Both the position numbers and the translations under genes were made by a program. The notes beneath the pieces were generated by a model. The model saw nothing but the letters and a program-made list of their open reading frames with translations. It was not told the DNA's origin and did not search any database. A stretch of DNA of 64,000 nucleotides from Quercus robur (taxonomy: Eukaryota; Streptophyta; Magnoliopsida; Fagales; Fagaceae): positions 10,411,282 to 10,475,281 of the forward strand of contig NC_065535.1 of NCBI RefSeq assembly GCF_932294415.1. Direction: 5' to 3'. Shown here piece after piece: positions 13,116 to 24,240 of this stretch (positions within the stretch are counted from its first letter, which is position 1; every line of letters starts with the position of its first letter).

Positions 13116-13837
13116 ACGATATCAAATACCACACCTAGCCAATCACAAATTAAACCATAATATTTGCCAAGAGGCAAAGCAAGCCTGAGGGATGTTATGA
13201 GAGATGAAACATGAGGTTGCTCTCTAAGAATTTTACTCAAATGCAAAGAGGGAGAACATGTGAAAAAATATGTTATGAAGGTAACAAAAAGTATGATTTT
13301 GGATAAAATAGAATATATATATATATATATATATATGCCTGACTCTAATTTCTCTATTGATAATCATAGCAAAACCAAAAAATTTGGAACTGAGATTTAG
13401 TTTGTTTATGTATTTTTTGAAAAGAACTTTGTAACTCAATTGGTACTCTTTAGTATTTTCAATAAAATGAAATAAAAAGTCTAGAGTTCAAAAATATCCT
13501 CCCTAATTATCAAATTATCAATAATAAAAAAGCTTATTAGTTATTTTTGTTTGTTGTGAAAAAGTAGGAACCCTTGGAATAAGTGGCGAAGCCACATGGA
13601 AACCAAAATCCTCCCCTCCCCCTAAAAATATTCGTTTGAAAAATTGTTATTCTTTGTATTTATATACTTACAATATTTATAGGTAATCTTTAGAAAAAAT
13701 TGCATTTGGGCCTTTGGTCCCTCATTTGGTTTTAAATGTTGATATTTTTGTTAATGTAAGCATATTTATATACAATACCCAATTAAATTAAGTTACAATC
13801 CCCTCAAAATATATGTTTAGTGATGATAATACATACG

Positions 13838-13879
<42 letters not shown>

Positions 13880-13906
13880 AATAGAAAAATATAATATGTT
13901 AATTAG

Positions 13907-14709
13907 TGTAAGGTCACGATTTGAATCCTGAGCCCAAAAGTGAAAAGGACCTTGGTCCAAAGAGTCTAATACAATGAATTTGTAAAGAGTGAGTTGAAAA
14001 ACTGGGCTATAATGAGTTGGGTAGCAATTGTAATGGATCCAAATAACAATAAGGTAGAGATAGTTTGGTTTTTACTAAAGAAAAATAGTCCTCGATATAG
14101 TTTGAGGAGATCAGTTCTTGTATATATTTCTTGAATTTGATTATAAGTACAATTCCTTAGTGCTATAGTTTTCTTTTCTTTTATTTTCGATCCCCTTCCC
14201 TCATGGCCTTCTTCTTATTTTATACTATCCCTTTGCTTTCATCTCTACCCTCCACGTGTAGATTAGATTGTTGGTCTTAATTCCTGTCACATCAACACCT
14301 TTCTGAAGTCTTTGGAAAGTAGCTGTAAGGCTGAAAACTACTGTTCAGGTATCACTTCCTCATTAATACAGCCAAAGAGTTAGCTGTAGAGTATTTAATG
14401 TGGTGGTAGTAGCTTTCTCTTAGATATTTCCCACCTCCTAATTGTCCTATACGTTCATAATGTATATCTTTATCAATAGAATTTCTTGGAATGTCACCTT
14501 AGATGACAGTACACTCTTTCTGACCTTTGCTTTGCTTAGCCGAGGAGATACTCCTCCTCGGCTTACCTTCCCCAGCATTCTCACTCGTAACTCGCTCATG
14601 GAATCCTGAGTCTTACATATTCATTACTGCTTATCTGTCCTCGGACCGCAAAGTGTTCTTAGATAAGACCCAAGGCCCAACATATGCTATTGGGCCCCTT
14701 ATCCCTACA
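13907..14709 (+). mobile_element. Solo LTR (803 bp) with 5-bp TSD
   Basis: The segment starts TGTAAGG and ends CCCTACA, i.e. TG...CA termini. It is flanked on both sides by ATTAG (13902-13906 and 14710-14714). No retrotransposon body or second LTR adjoins, so it is best read as a solo LTR left by recombination between two LTRs. A palindromic 'gccgaggag...ctcctcggc' motif lies inside at 14538-14563. The 68-codon ORF starting at 14527 is inside the LTR and is not a gene. Superfamily (Copia or Gypsy) cannot be told from the LTR alone. Confidence 0.9.
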
Positions 14710-14714
14710 ATTAG

Positions 14715-15365
14715 TATAAGTGATTTTCTGTAAAATGTAATAATACCTCTCAAACTTTGATTCATTTTTTATCATACCATAGTTTTCAATTGTTTTGATC
14801 ACTTTTCTACAATTTGGATTAATTTGATCACAATCTTCTTTTAATATGCTGTTAACAAATTGTTAAAGAAAGTGTTTTATATAATATTCACATGGTTTAT
14901 AAATTATTAGACACATGATATGTGATTTGCGAACACACACACAAGCTTATATCACATGCTTATTATTGGTTTATATAAGTATAGTGAATTTCAATAAAGA
15001 TATTCCAAGGGCAGTAGATAAAAGTGGTATAATTAAGCAATCCTTGGTCACACAATTCTAGTAAAACCAATAATAAAATGAATGAGACGTGATTAGAAAA
15101 TAGACAAAGTTGAAGGGATATGCATAAATTTTAATTATTTATTATAACTATTTAAATATGATACTAAAATTTTATTTTCTAAGAATATGAATATACCTCG
15201 TAAACATTTTAACAAAGAAATATATCATGTGATTAGATTTAAAATAAATTTTATTTTGTGAATGACTACTATATTATACTTTTTTCTTTAAAAAAAACTA
15301 TATTATACTTTTGTTATATTTATAAATTAAGGTTAATCACAGTGTCTCAAAGAAACTTTTTTCAT

Positions 15366-15404
<39 letters not shown>

Positions 15405-15717
15405 CCTGGCTTTTTGCTTGGAGTTGGAGCCCATAAAGTTATAAATTTTCCAAGCCATTGGCATTCTATAAAGATTGCTAGAAGTGCGAAAGGCTTTTCT
15501 TTTTTCTTTTTTTTCCCTCAAACAAGTAATCTATATAAACTTATTTCTCATCAGTTTTGATGTAAATAGGCAAACACAATGAAATATACAGAAGTTTAAA
15601 CATACCGGGTGGATAATATATTACTGATGAACAAATTGTTGTGTTTTTTCTACAGAGCTCTATGTCTAAATTAAAATAAATAACTCTAAGTAGCAGAAAA
15701 AAAAAAAAAAATTAATC
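14715..15717. other. Intergenic region, no gene seen
   Basis: AT-rich. Contains the direct-repeat micro-insertion at 15268-15312 and an A run at 15370-15401. No coding or RNA gene recognised. Confidence 0.6.
15268..15312 (+). repeat. Micro-insertion flanked by identical 16-bp direct repeats
   Basis: 'actatattatactttt' at 15268-15283 and 15297-15312 flanks 'ttctttaaaaaaa'. Same layout as the other poly(A) micro-insertions. Confidence 0.7.
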
Positions 15718-15725
15718 CACCCAAG

Positions 15726-16359
15726 TAGGGACAGAGTCAGGACTTGAAGTTAGGGGGGTAGTTTTGCTGTTGGTTGCATGCAACAACTCTAGTTTCTTGC
15801 TCGGTTGCTTATCAGCTAATGATTTTTTTTTTTTTTTTTTTGTGTGTTTTTTATGTGTGCATTCAGGTATGGACAAAATTATTTTGTTTAAAAAAATTTT
15901 AAAGGGTCAAGTTGATTATTTTGGATAAAATTGGTTGGTTGAGTTTAATTGTTTTTAGCTTTACAATTGGTAATTTTTGCTGTTGAATAATTTTTTTGAA
16001 TTTGTTTATTTTGCTTTAGATTTTAGATCTGACATTTAAAAGGTGGAAAATGCTAGAATTACAAACTTTTTTACAAATTATTAATGTGGTGAATGGTTAT
16101 TAGTAAGTAAAAATATAATGTAAGTGATGACCCAGATACAAACCAATAAAATTTTACTACCACAACAATTTGTAAAAATGTTATAAAAAAGTTTGTGGTT
16201 AGAGTAGTATTCTTAAAAGAATCAATGATAATGTTAAGGGGGGCAAAGTGTGATTTTATAGAACAAAATTGGTGCCTATGTATATATTATTATTTCATTT
16301 TTTTAAAAAAAAATTAGGGGGGCATTGCCACCCCTAGTCCAAGTCTCCCTCCGTCCCTA
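15726..16359. mobile_element. Non-autonomous hAT element with 8-bp TSD
   Basis: The left end TAGGGACAGAGTCAGGACTTG is mirrored by the right end, which reads TAGGGACGGAGGGAGACTTG on the minus strand. The perfect 8-bp TSD CACCCAAG lies at 15718-15725 and 16360-16367. Short TIRs with an 8-bp TSD are typical of the hAT superfamily. At 634 bp with no transposase it is non-autonomous. It shares its terminal motif with the hAT at 22189-29477 and holds a MITE at about 16049-16212. Confidence 0.9.
16049..16212. mobile_element. MITE nested in the hAT element
   Basis: The left arm 'aatgctagaattacaaactt' and the right arm read on the minus strand ('aatactactctaaccacaaa' then 'cttttttataac') form imperfect inverted repeats around about 60 bp. 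A related element lies at about 57795-57968. No confident TSD was seen. Confidence 0.6.
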
Positions 16360-16973
16360 CACCCAAGTGCCAAGAAAAACAGCAAGACAAAAGCATGCAC
16401 GCCAAATTTAAGTAAAAAATCATCTAGTTTAGAGAGAAAAAAAATACTAGCTTAGTAAATCTAAAAAATCTACTATAATAAAAAGTCCAAATTTGATGAA
16501 GATTGGATGTAATACTCATGTTTTACACCATCTAATAAAAGATTGTCACATCAGTATTTTACTTAAAATTCAATATATTCTACCACACCTAATAACATCT
16601 CATTAAACTCCCAATTTGATTGGATTTATATATAAGTATTAGAATTGATTGAGTGCGGTTGTGTTTGTTCTTAAATATGTGATAAAATGATATAATATGT
16701 TGGAATTGGAGGGGTAAAACATTAGTTTTACACCACATCCTTATAGAATTTAATCTCATAATAAAATAGATATTAAAATTCTTAAATTTATACTCAAAAC
16801 TTAAGTTCACTATAAATAAATAAAAAAGTAAAATAATAAATATCTAGGAGTGAAACCAATATAGCTATCTCCACTATGAATACTTTAAGTCTTTAACTCG
16901 ATGTTGTTGTAGACTTGTAGTACTCAAAATCCCGTCAGAGAAAACTCCAAATTTATCTCACGAGCTATAGCTT

Positions 16974-17258
16974 GTGAGTATCTTGAACATACATAGAAGA
17001 CCTCTACTGTGTTTTTTACCACCCGCGTTACACTGCTTGTCCAACAAGCTTTTAAAGAAATTTTGTCACATTTGTGCTGGAGAAGAGAATGAACAAAGAG
17101 CTGCTGGTTTTATTCGCTGTTTTCATGCATGTTCTCACATGTCAAACCAGGTTTTGCACTTGGCTAGATCAGATTATTTGGATGTGATTGATGAATCGTT
17201 GAAAAGATATATTATGAGCCAAATATGTTTTCAACTGAAGAATTTTACAGAGAGATGA
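16974..17258 (+). CDS. Unidentified ORF, 94 codons, possibly a gene fragment
   Basis: The translation has mixed composition with several Cys and His (for example LKKFCHICAGEENEQRAA and a Cys-His cluster soon after), unlike the low-complexity ORFs around it. I do not recognise a family. There is no clear promoter, splice context or homologous neighbour, so it could be a captured exon, an old gene relic or chance. Confidence 0.2.
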   Translation: MSILNIHRRPLLCFLPPALHCLSNKLLKKFCHICAGEENEQRAAGFIRCFHACSHMSNQVLHLARSDYLDVIDESLKRYIMSQICFQLKNFTER

Positions 17259-17446
17259 GGCTGCACGTGATTTCCTATATACATTCCTTTTTCTTTTTTT
17301 TTGAGAAAATATTCTTTTTTTATAAAGCATTATATATGTGTAATGGACTGAAAATAATATACTTGAATAGTGTGTTGAAACTTTTTAACCCAAATGTTTT
17401 TTTTTTTAATTTAATTTTTTTATCTCAACTAAAAACACCTATTTAC

Positions 17447-17535
17447 TTGGTAGCTTAATTAGTAGGTACTTTTTGGTATTTTTAATGGAAACATTAAGAT
17501 TCAAATCATTCTCTAATCACTATCAAGTTATAAAA
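17447..17535 (+). repeat. SINE-like tRNA-derived repeat
   Basis: 'ttggtagcttaattagtagg' resembles a box A and 'taagattcaaatc' a box B, followed by an A-rich end ('ttataaaaaagaaagc'). Related to the copy at about 13427-13510. Confidence 0.45.
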
Positions 17536-18547
17536 AAGAAAGCACTTGTTTTGAAAATAGTACTTCCACGGATCAACTATAAACAAACAGCCCTCAGAGT
17601 CTTTGAATCCTTAAATATAAATTGTACAAAAAAATTATTGTCCTAATTTTCTTATTAGAAACAAAGTGTCCAATAATACCCTAAAAGCAAAATTGTTATC
17701 ATTGATGACTTTAAGGGTCTATCACCATCATCGCATAGAAAGCACCACCTTTTTCCAGGTCCTAGCCTTTCAACGTCGGGTCAAAAGTACACTACGTTTG
17801 TGACATTTACAATATTAATCAACTTTACCATTCTTATCTACCCACCCCAAACTTTACCTTTCTAAAAAATAATAGTATTAACTATCAAATTTATTTACTT
17901 TGATAAACCCGTATATTTTTTAAGTTAATTTATTTTTCTTTTTGTCTTGTTTATGGAGTGATGTAGAAGGTTCGATCTTAGCCCAGTAGTACTTCACAAT
18001 TTCACATTACCAATCAAATCCCAATTTACTAAACGTGACTCAGCTGTGTCCTACAAAAGAAACAATATTGCCAAGAACTTTTGCTTGTCTCTTTTTTATA
18101 ATTTATTTCCTATCTAGCAGAGATTCTAAGGTCTGCCTTTAGCTCTAGGGTTTGAGTAACTGTACCAAAGACTATCTTTTTCTTTTTAATAGGCTGATCG
18201 AATATATTGTACCCAATAGGCCATTACTATCTAACAAGTGATCTTTCTTTCCTCCTATTTTTTCTCCTTTTTTATTTTGGTGCTACTTAAGCAATTCCAT
18301 TAACATACTAAGACGGTTTGAAAAAAAAAAAAAAAAAAAAAAAAAAGATGAAGAAGACCACCTTTTTCTAATTGCAATCAACCATACATTTCTTAAGACC
18401 TGGATAGTGATCACCATCAATCTTTATGACATAGATAAGGTGCATTTTATATTTCTAATCAAGATAGTTGGTATATATATCTTCTTCTTTTTTTCCTGAA
18501 AAGATTAGCTTGAAAACTCCAACATGATGATACTTTTAAAATTTACG

Positions 18548-18583
<36 letters not shown>

Positions 18584-19849
18584 TGCTTGGAGGGACAAAA
18601 GTGTTTCAAACAAAAATCTCTTGATAAAGTGCTTGCGTTGCTTTGACAATTTGTTTACTCACAATACACAAGCTTTCCTTTCATCTTTCCAATAATTAAT
18701 TTCATTATTTGGTAATGCCTTTTAACATGAATATAGTATGTGCTTTACTTTTTAAGTCAAATATTTGGGAAAGCCCTCAAAAGGAGGTCTAAAGCAACAG
18801 GATTTAAAGTAGTTTTAAGAAGAAGACAAAACATCGAAACAGGAGAATATATGCTTTCTCAAGCTTACGAGCATGAAATCCAAAACCAGGGGGCCATGCT
18901 CTTCTTTGCTTTCCATTCCCACTAGTACTGAACCACAAATATATTTTACCTTATTCTTTGCAACTCCATCATCTTCCTAGCTATAATCTGTTGGGCTTGC
19001 ATAGATATTGCTAGCTCTTTGATTATATAGTTTCATGCATCTACCCCTCTGATCTTGAGGCTTTTGCATCCACTATCCCTAGTCATGTCCAACAAGGTCT
19101 TTAAGTTTTATGGACATGGTGGAGATTAATATGCTCTTTGGATCGATTGATGCATTTCGATTGCCTTATTAGAACAGACCAGATGAATCAATTGTATAGA
19201 CAACGTTCTCCCAAAAGAACAAAAGACATATATGTCATATTATGTATGGGATGAGATATTATCTTTTATCTTTTATCTCTTTTTTTTCTTTTTTTTTGGG
19301 TTTAAAGAGGGCTTTTATCTTTCTTTTTGCTCTTAGCTCTACTTTTTTGAGAGGATGGGAAGGCAAGTCAATCCCATGACATGACTAGGACTAGGATAGG
19401 TGCCAATCGGGTTACAAGCTTACTAACAGGGCTTTATCTTTTATTATTCAGGGAAACATGCCCACCTCTCTATGGAACTATAAGCGATTTAATTTTGCTA
19501 ATGATGACTAATGCACTTGTAGCTAGTGAAATTTTATTTTGCTTTATTTTGTGTTTAGTTAAAAAATAAGCTGATTTTATCATTAATTAGTATTTAAAAG
19601 AGTAGAGTGCTAAAATTAAATGGCTTTGCTTAATGGACGACTTAGGAGTACTCCCGTTTGTTTCAGTGTAAAACATTTTTTGAAAAAAAAAAAAATCCTC
19701 ATTTTCGGAAGTTTGGGGTGGCTGAAAAGCTTGATTAAACTAAAATCATTTTCTAGTAAAACAAGAAAAACACCCTAATGAGGCCATACATATTTTACGC
19801 TCATTTTAGCCTCAAGAGAAAAGAAACATCCAAAATAATGGAACTACTC

Positions 19850-20210
19850 CTAAGTCCTAACTCTCCAAAAATGACCAATACTCTCTAAATGCTAAAAAAA
19901 AACTCCTAAAATTTTCAAAATAACCAAAATACTCTCAAAATAATTGAAACACTCTCAAACCTACAAAATACCAAAAATAACCTTGAAATTCCTAAATGAC
20001 TAAAATACCTTCACAACTTACAATATGATTGAAGTATCCACTAAATCTAAAAGCACCAAATGACAAAAATACTCCCTCAAATAATCAAAATGATGAAAAA
20101 AGTTCCTAAAGCTTCCAAAATGACCACAATATTCCTCAAAAGTTTAGAATCACCCCTAAAATTTTAAAAGTCTCACGAAAATAACTTTCAAGCATCCCTT
20201 TTGGAGTTTT
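19850..20210. repeat. Quasi-periodic A-rich degenerate repeat block
   Basis: Variants of 'ccaaaatgaccaaaatactc' and 'cctaaaattttcaaaatgac' recur with irregular spacing. It looks like a worn minisatellite rather than random AT-rich DNA. Confidence 0.6.
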
Positions 20211-20395
20211 AAAGTGTTTGTAATTACACATATGAATGTGTAATTAGGTAAATGAGTAGTTAGGTCCCACCTAGGATAAATAGGATGGGTGAGTAATGCT
20301 GTAATGGTTATTAACTATTTATTTAAATGTGTGATGAAAAAGTAACTATATACCCGACCATTTTATAATCCAATAAAAACCCTACCTAATAAGAA

Positions 20396-20439
<44 letters not shown>

Positions 20440-21295
20440 ACATAACATCCCTTCTTGTACCGGTATTGAGATTGAAACCGACCCTTATTGTCTCTCTAAC
20501 ATTGAGATTGAAGCCATCAATGTCACTTGTGACATTGCACCAGTATGGGTGCCAATTCATTTTTCCCAGCCGTTTTGTAAGTTTAGTTGATAATTATTAT
20601 TATTTTTATTTTTTCTAATTTATTCTTATTTTGATTGTACTTATTAATGTAATTAATTTTTTTTTAATCATGTACTAACTTTTTAGGTTAGTTTTAGTTG
20701 TTCTGTATTCATTTTTGAAGTGGTGATTTTTTTTTTTTTTTTTTTTTTGGAGAAGATTTAAAGTGGTAAATTAATGTTACTATTTAAAGTACAACTAATT
20801 ACCAAATAATAGACTTTGTTTTAAAAAAAAAAAATTCAATTTACCATGCATCGAATCAAACGATAAGTATAAATTATGTCAGAAATGTGAAACAGACATC
20901 CGAAATTAGAGATTTATGAAAATGCAATGTCTAATCAATTCAGAAGAATATTCCAAAAATATCTAATAGGAGGAAAACCTCGACAGCAAGTCAAATCATT
21001 CAGGTGACCAGGCCATTGAGATTAGGGACATTGTGTCCGAGTCAACCACTGAGTCACTGTGTTGAAGTTGGACCATAAAGATTGTTGGTTGAAGTGGGGC
21101 TGGTGAGAAGAATCATTTCAGAACCATTATAATTGGAATGTCCATTAAACCAGTGTAAATTGAGTTTCAGGTGCTCTTCTGCATGGTCAAGTTCTTTAAT
21201 GGTGTCAAGTTGCTTCCTTGTTCTGTGGTCTCTAGTTCTTTCTTTGCTGTGCTTGAAGTACAATTTAATTAAGTTCACTCCTATATATTACCTTA

Positions 21296-21335
<40 letters not shown>

Positions 21336-21887
21336 AGAAAAAAATGGTGAATTCAAATTGTGTTTGTAAATCCAGTTATAATATTATCTCGCATTCTTAA
21401 GTTATGTGTGGTTTACATATTTTCATTGTTTATGACAATTTGGAAATGGATTATTGAATAATTGATTAAACGACATTTTAAAAATTACAACAAAAATTTT
21501 CTCAATTTTTTAAAAAGTATTATCTGTTTGAAATATAATCAAAGTCACTTTTAGTTTTTGGCTTTACAATTTTATTTCCATGTGGTTACCAATCTTTAAT
21601 TGTGTAATGAAACTGATTAAATCAATCTTGTTATCAACTTGGTCAAAATAATTTACACCATATGTGCGCTATTATTCTTTTGTTTTTATTTTGTATTTCA
21701 CTAATTGAAATGAAAGAGTAAGAACCAATAAAATCTTTGAATGTTCGAGATGAATTAATATTCAAATGTTTCATATTGTATGTACGACTATCTATATATA
21801 ATATCTAAAACTTGAAGTGTAATATTTATTATTACTACGCTTCTTTTGAACCACATTATTAGTACAACATTTTACTCCATTTTAGTT

Positions 21888-21968
21888 GATTCGATCCATT
21901 CAATCTCATTCGGTCCACTTCGGTCTATTCAGTCCATTTCAGTCCACTTTGGTGCATTCGGTCCGTTT
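21888..21968. repeat. TTCGGTCCA-type minisatellite
   Basis: About eight degenerate copies of a 9-11 bp unit (attcggtcca, cttcggtcta, ttcagtccat, and so on). Confidence 0.75.
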
Positions 21969-23134
21969 AGACTAATTAGGTCATAAATTAATTGTTTTTG
22001 TAGGTTGCCTTTCTATTCATTTTCCCCCTCTTAATTTTTGGGTTGAAAAGTATGAAATTTTATTCCATTTGGACTAAAAAATACAAACAAAATAGATGTT
22101 AAAAATTAGAGATATGAACCCAAAAAGAGCAATAAAAATTATAAATATTCAGAAAATTACCTTAAATTCAAGTTTTAATAATATAGACTAGGGACGGACT
22201 TAGGATTTTAGGCTAGCGGGGTCGGAGTATAAAGAAAAAAAAAAACTCCAAATAAACATCCATATAGTATTAAAAAATTATAAATACTCAAATTCGTTGT
22301 TTCTAAATACATTAAGATACAATCATTTACCAACAAAGACAAAAACAAAAACAAAATAATGTTTTTTTTTTAATACTAGGCTGGCTAGGATTTTTTTTTT
22401 TTAATAAAAAATTAGAGCATTCACAGTGGTGGTACTAAAAATTTTAGTTTTTATCATATCATTTTACAATACACCCAATATCAAATGTTTTTTTTTTTTA
22501 TCACTTCATTCAAAATAATATAAACAACTCATTAAAATAATAAAGGAAGCAAGAGAATTTGAGTTTTTTAATTAAAGGAAGAGATATAATCTTAATAAAA
22601 TATTTTATTTTATTTTTAACAACTTTCTACAATCAACTGGTATTTATATCAATTTACTTTAATTGCAAAAAATTTAGCTTTAACTTCTCTAATAACATAT
22701 AATTTTGGGGTAATTACATATAACCCACCTGTGGTTGGGTCGAAAATCACTTTGCCTACCTGTGGTTTGAAAAGTGTCACTTAACCCACCCGTGGTATGT
22801 TTCCATCAATTTCCGTAACCCACCTCAAGCCCAACCGTTACAAAAACACCTCTTAACCCCAAAACACAACATAACGCGAATCAAAACATCCAAAACTCAG
22901 AAACTTTTTGAGAGAGAGACTTGTGGTGAGATCAACGTGTTCTTCGTGGTTTAGAGTGTCTGGAGGGGGAGAAAACACAAATTTCACAACATCGATGCTA
23001 AAGAAGGTAGTTTCGGTAAAGAAAATCAAGGTATTTGTGTCTGTTCTCGATTTAGGGTTTCAGATTTTGTTCAAGTGCCAACCTACTGTATGAAACTCTA
23101 AATTTGTACTTCCTAGGAATCTTGTTTTGTTGAT

Positions 23135-23563
23135 ATGTTTTCATCAAGTGGTAATTTCTCAAGTTCATGTGGGCATATGTGCAATGAGCAAACTTGTGTT
23201 TTGAGAACAAGTTTGAGTTTGTATAATTTTGGGAGGAGGTTCTTAGGTTGTAGCCGTTATAAGGTTGATCCTAAGTGTCATTTTTTTGTTTGGCTTGATA
23301 ACCCAACCTGTCCTTGTGGGAATGAAATTGCACCTTTGGCTCTAGAGAGGATGTCTAGGCTTCAGAGTGCTCTCCAACTTGCTAATGAGAGGGAAAGGAC
23401 AGCTCTGGAAATGGCGGATGCAGCAAGGCAGATGGCAGAAGAAGCTAGGAAAATGGTAGAAAAGGCTCTTGAAGAGGAAGCTAAAGCCAAGGAGAGGGAG
23501 AGAAAGGCTCAAGCTGTTTGTGCAAAAGTTAAGGAAAAGACCATGTTTGCTGAAGAGAAATAG
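23135..23563 (+). CDS. GRF-type zinc-finger, coiled-coil protein carried by the MULE (142 aa)
   Basis: Residues 12-55 fit the plant GRF zinc finger: CGHMC at 12-16, LRTS at 23-26, N31, GRRF at 33-36, C39, then KCHFFVWLD at 47-55. A second cysteine pair (CPCG) follows at about 59-62. Residues about 70-142 are Ala/Glu/Lys-rich with heptad character, predicting a coiled coil. The ORF is uninterrupted from ATG to TAG, and its leader lies partly in the left TIR, which would supply the promoter. GRF fingers bind nucleic acid in known proteins; a role for this one is unknown. It sits where mudrB sits in MuDR but does not resemble MURB as far as I can tell. It may be a captured host gene or an accessory transposition factor. 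Confidence 0.8.
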   Translation: MFSSSGNFSSSCGHMCNEQTCVLRTSLSLYNFGRRFLGCSRYKVDPKCHFFVWLDNPTCPCGNEIAPLALERMSRLQSALQLANERERTALEMADAARQMAEEARKMVEKALEEEAKAKERERKAQAVCAKVKEKTMFAEEK

Positions 23564-23799
23564 AGAATGTGGAAGTTTGCATACATTTTGTCATGGATCT
23601 TTTTTGTTATTGTTATGTTGTTGTGTTTTGGCTCAATTGAGTTCTCTGGAGTGAAGAGACCGAGGTTGTTGCCCTGAAGTAGTTAATTGGTTAGTAGAGA
23701 TAGTTATGACAAGATGTTAATGAATTTGCATTGTAATAGTATTAGCCTACTAATGTAATGTTCTGATGTGTCAATGAACAAAGAATTTGTCAATTATTG

Positions 23800-24240
23800 A
23801 GTATTTTGTGCATACCATAACAACCATTCAATGAAAGAAGTATTGGTCATGTCATTAGTCTCTGGGCATATAATGAAAGAAGTATTGGTCAATTATCAAT
23901 GACTTGCGCATACCATAACAACCATTCCACAGTAACAACTTCCATACACTCTGTATTGGAAAAATCTACTTGGACACAATTTGTAGCAACAATATATAAA
24001 CTTCCATATAATCTGGTTTGGACAAATAATGTTCCATACAAACAGAATTGAATAAATACCACAAGTTCCATACCATAATACCACAACTTCCATATAATAC
24101 CACACAATTTCAAACCATAATAACAACCTGGAGTGTATTGTACCTTAACTTCTAGTAAATTACAAAAAAACAAATTCCAAGGTCAGCTACATATATATAT
24201 ATATATATATACACATACATATAATTGCTCAAAACAAGGT
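23800..24240. other. Short-repeat spacer between the convergent MULE genes
   Basis: 'aatgaaagaagtattggtca' occurs twice (about 23831 and 23873). Variants of 'cataccataacaaccattc' and 'acaacttccatacc' recur up to 24130, followed by (TA)n at 24189-24210. This is probably the shared 3' region of the two convergent genes. Confidence 0.5.

Larger units (their letters stand above)
10813..13901. other. Intergenic AT-rich DNA with SINEs and microsatellites
   Basis: No gene recognised. It contains an (AAT)n array (11339-11392), a diverged SINE piece on the minus strand (about 11905-12005), a fuller SINE (12950-13115), another tRNA-like SINE on the plus strand (about 13427-13510), and (TA)n at 13313-13336 and 13848-13877. 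Confidence 0.6.
16368..22180. other. Long intergenic region, no confident gene
   Basis: Contains an unexplained 94-codon ORF (16974-17258), a tRNA-like SINE (about 17447-17535), an A run (18319-18346), (TC)n (18550-18581), a quasi-periodic A-rich block (about 19850-20210), A38 (about 20399-20436), (TA)n (21300-21332) and a TTCGGTCCA minisatellite (about 21888-21968). Other ORFs here lack recognisable protein features. Confidence 0.55.

Noticed and set aside
13575..13640. 'gtggcgaagccacatgg' as a hAT-type terminus
   Set aside because: No matching right end or TSD found downstream, so no element was called.
14527..14733. 68-codon plus-strand ORF
   Set aside because: It lies inside the solo LTR and crosses its right border and TSD; no protein features.
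18740..18925. 61-codon basic plus-strand ORF
   Set aside because: Single short ORF without recognisable domain, conserved neighbours or splice context.
21054..21278. 74-codon minus-strand ORF with a charged helical look (TIKELDHAEEHLKLNLHW)
   Set aside because: Could be a gene relic, but no family was recognised and there are no supporting exons nearby.
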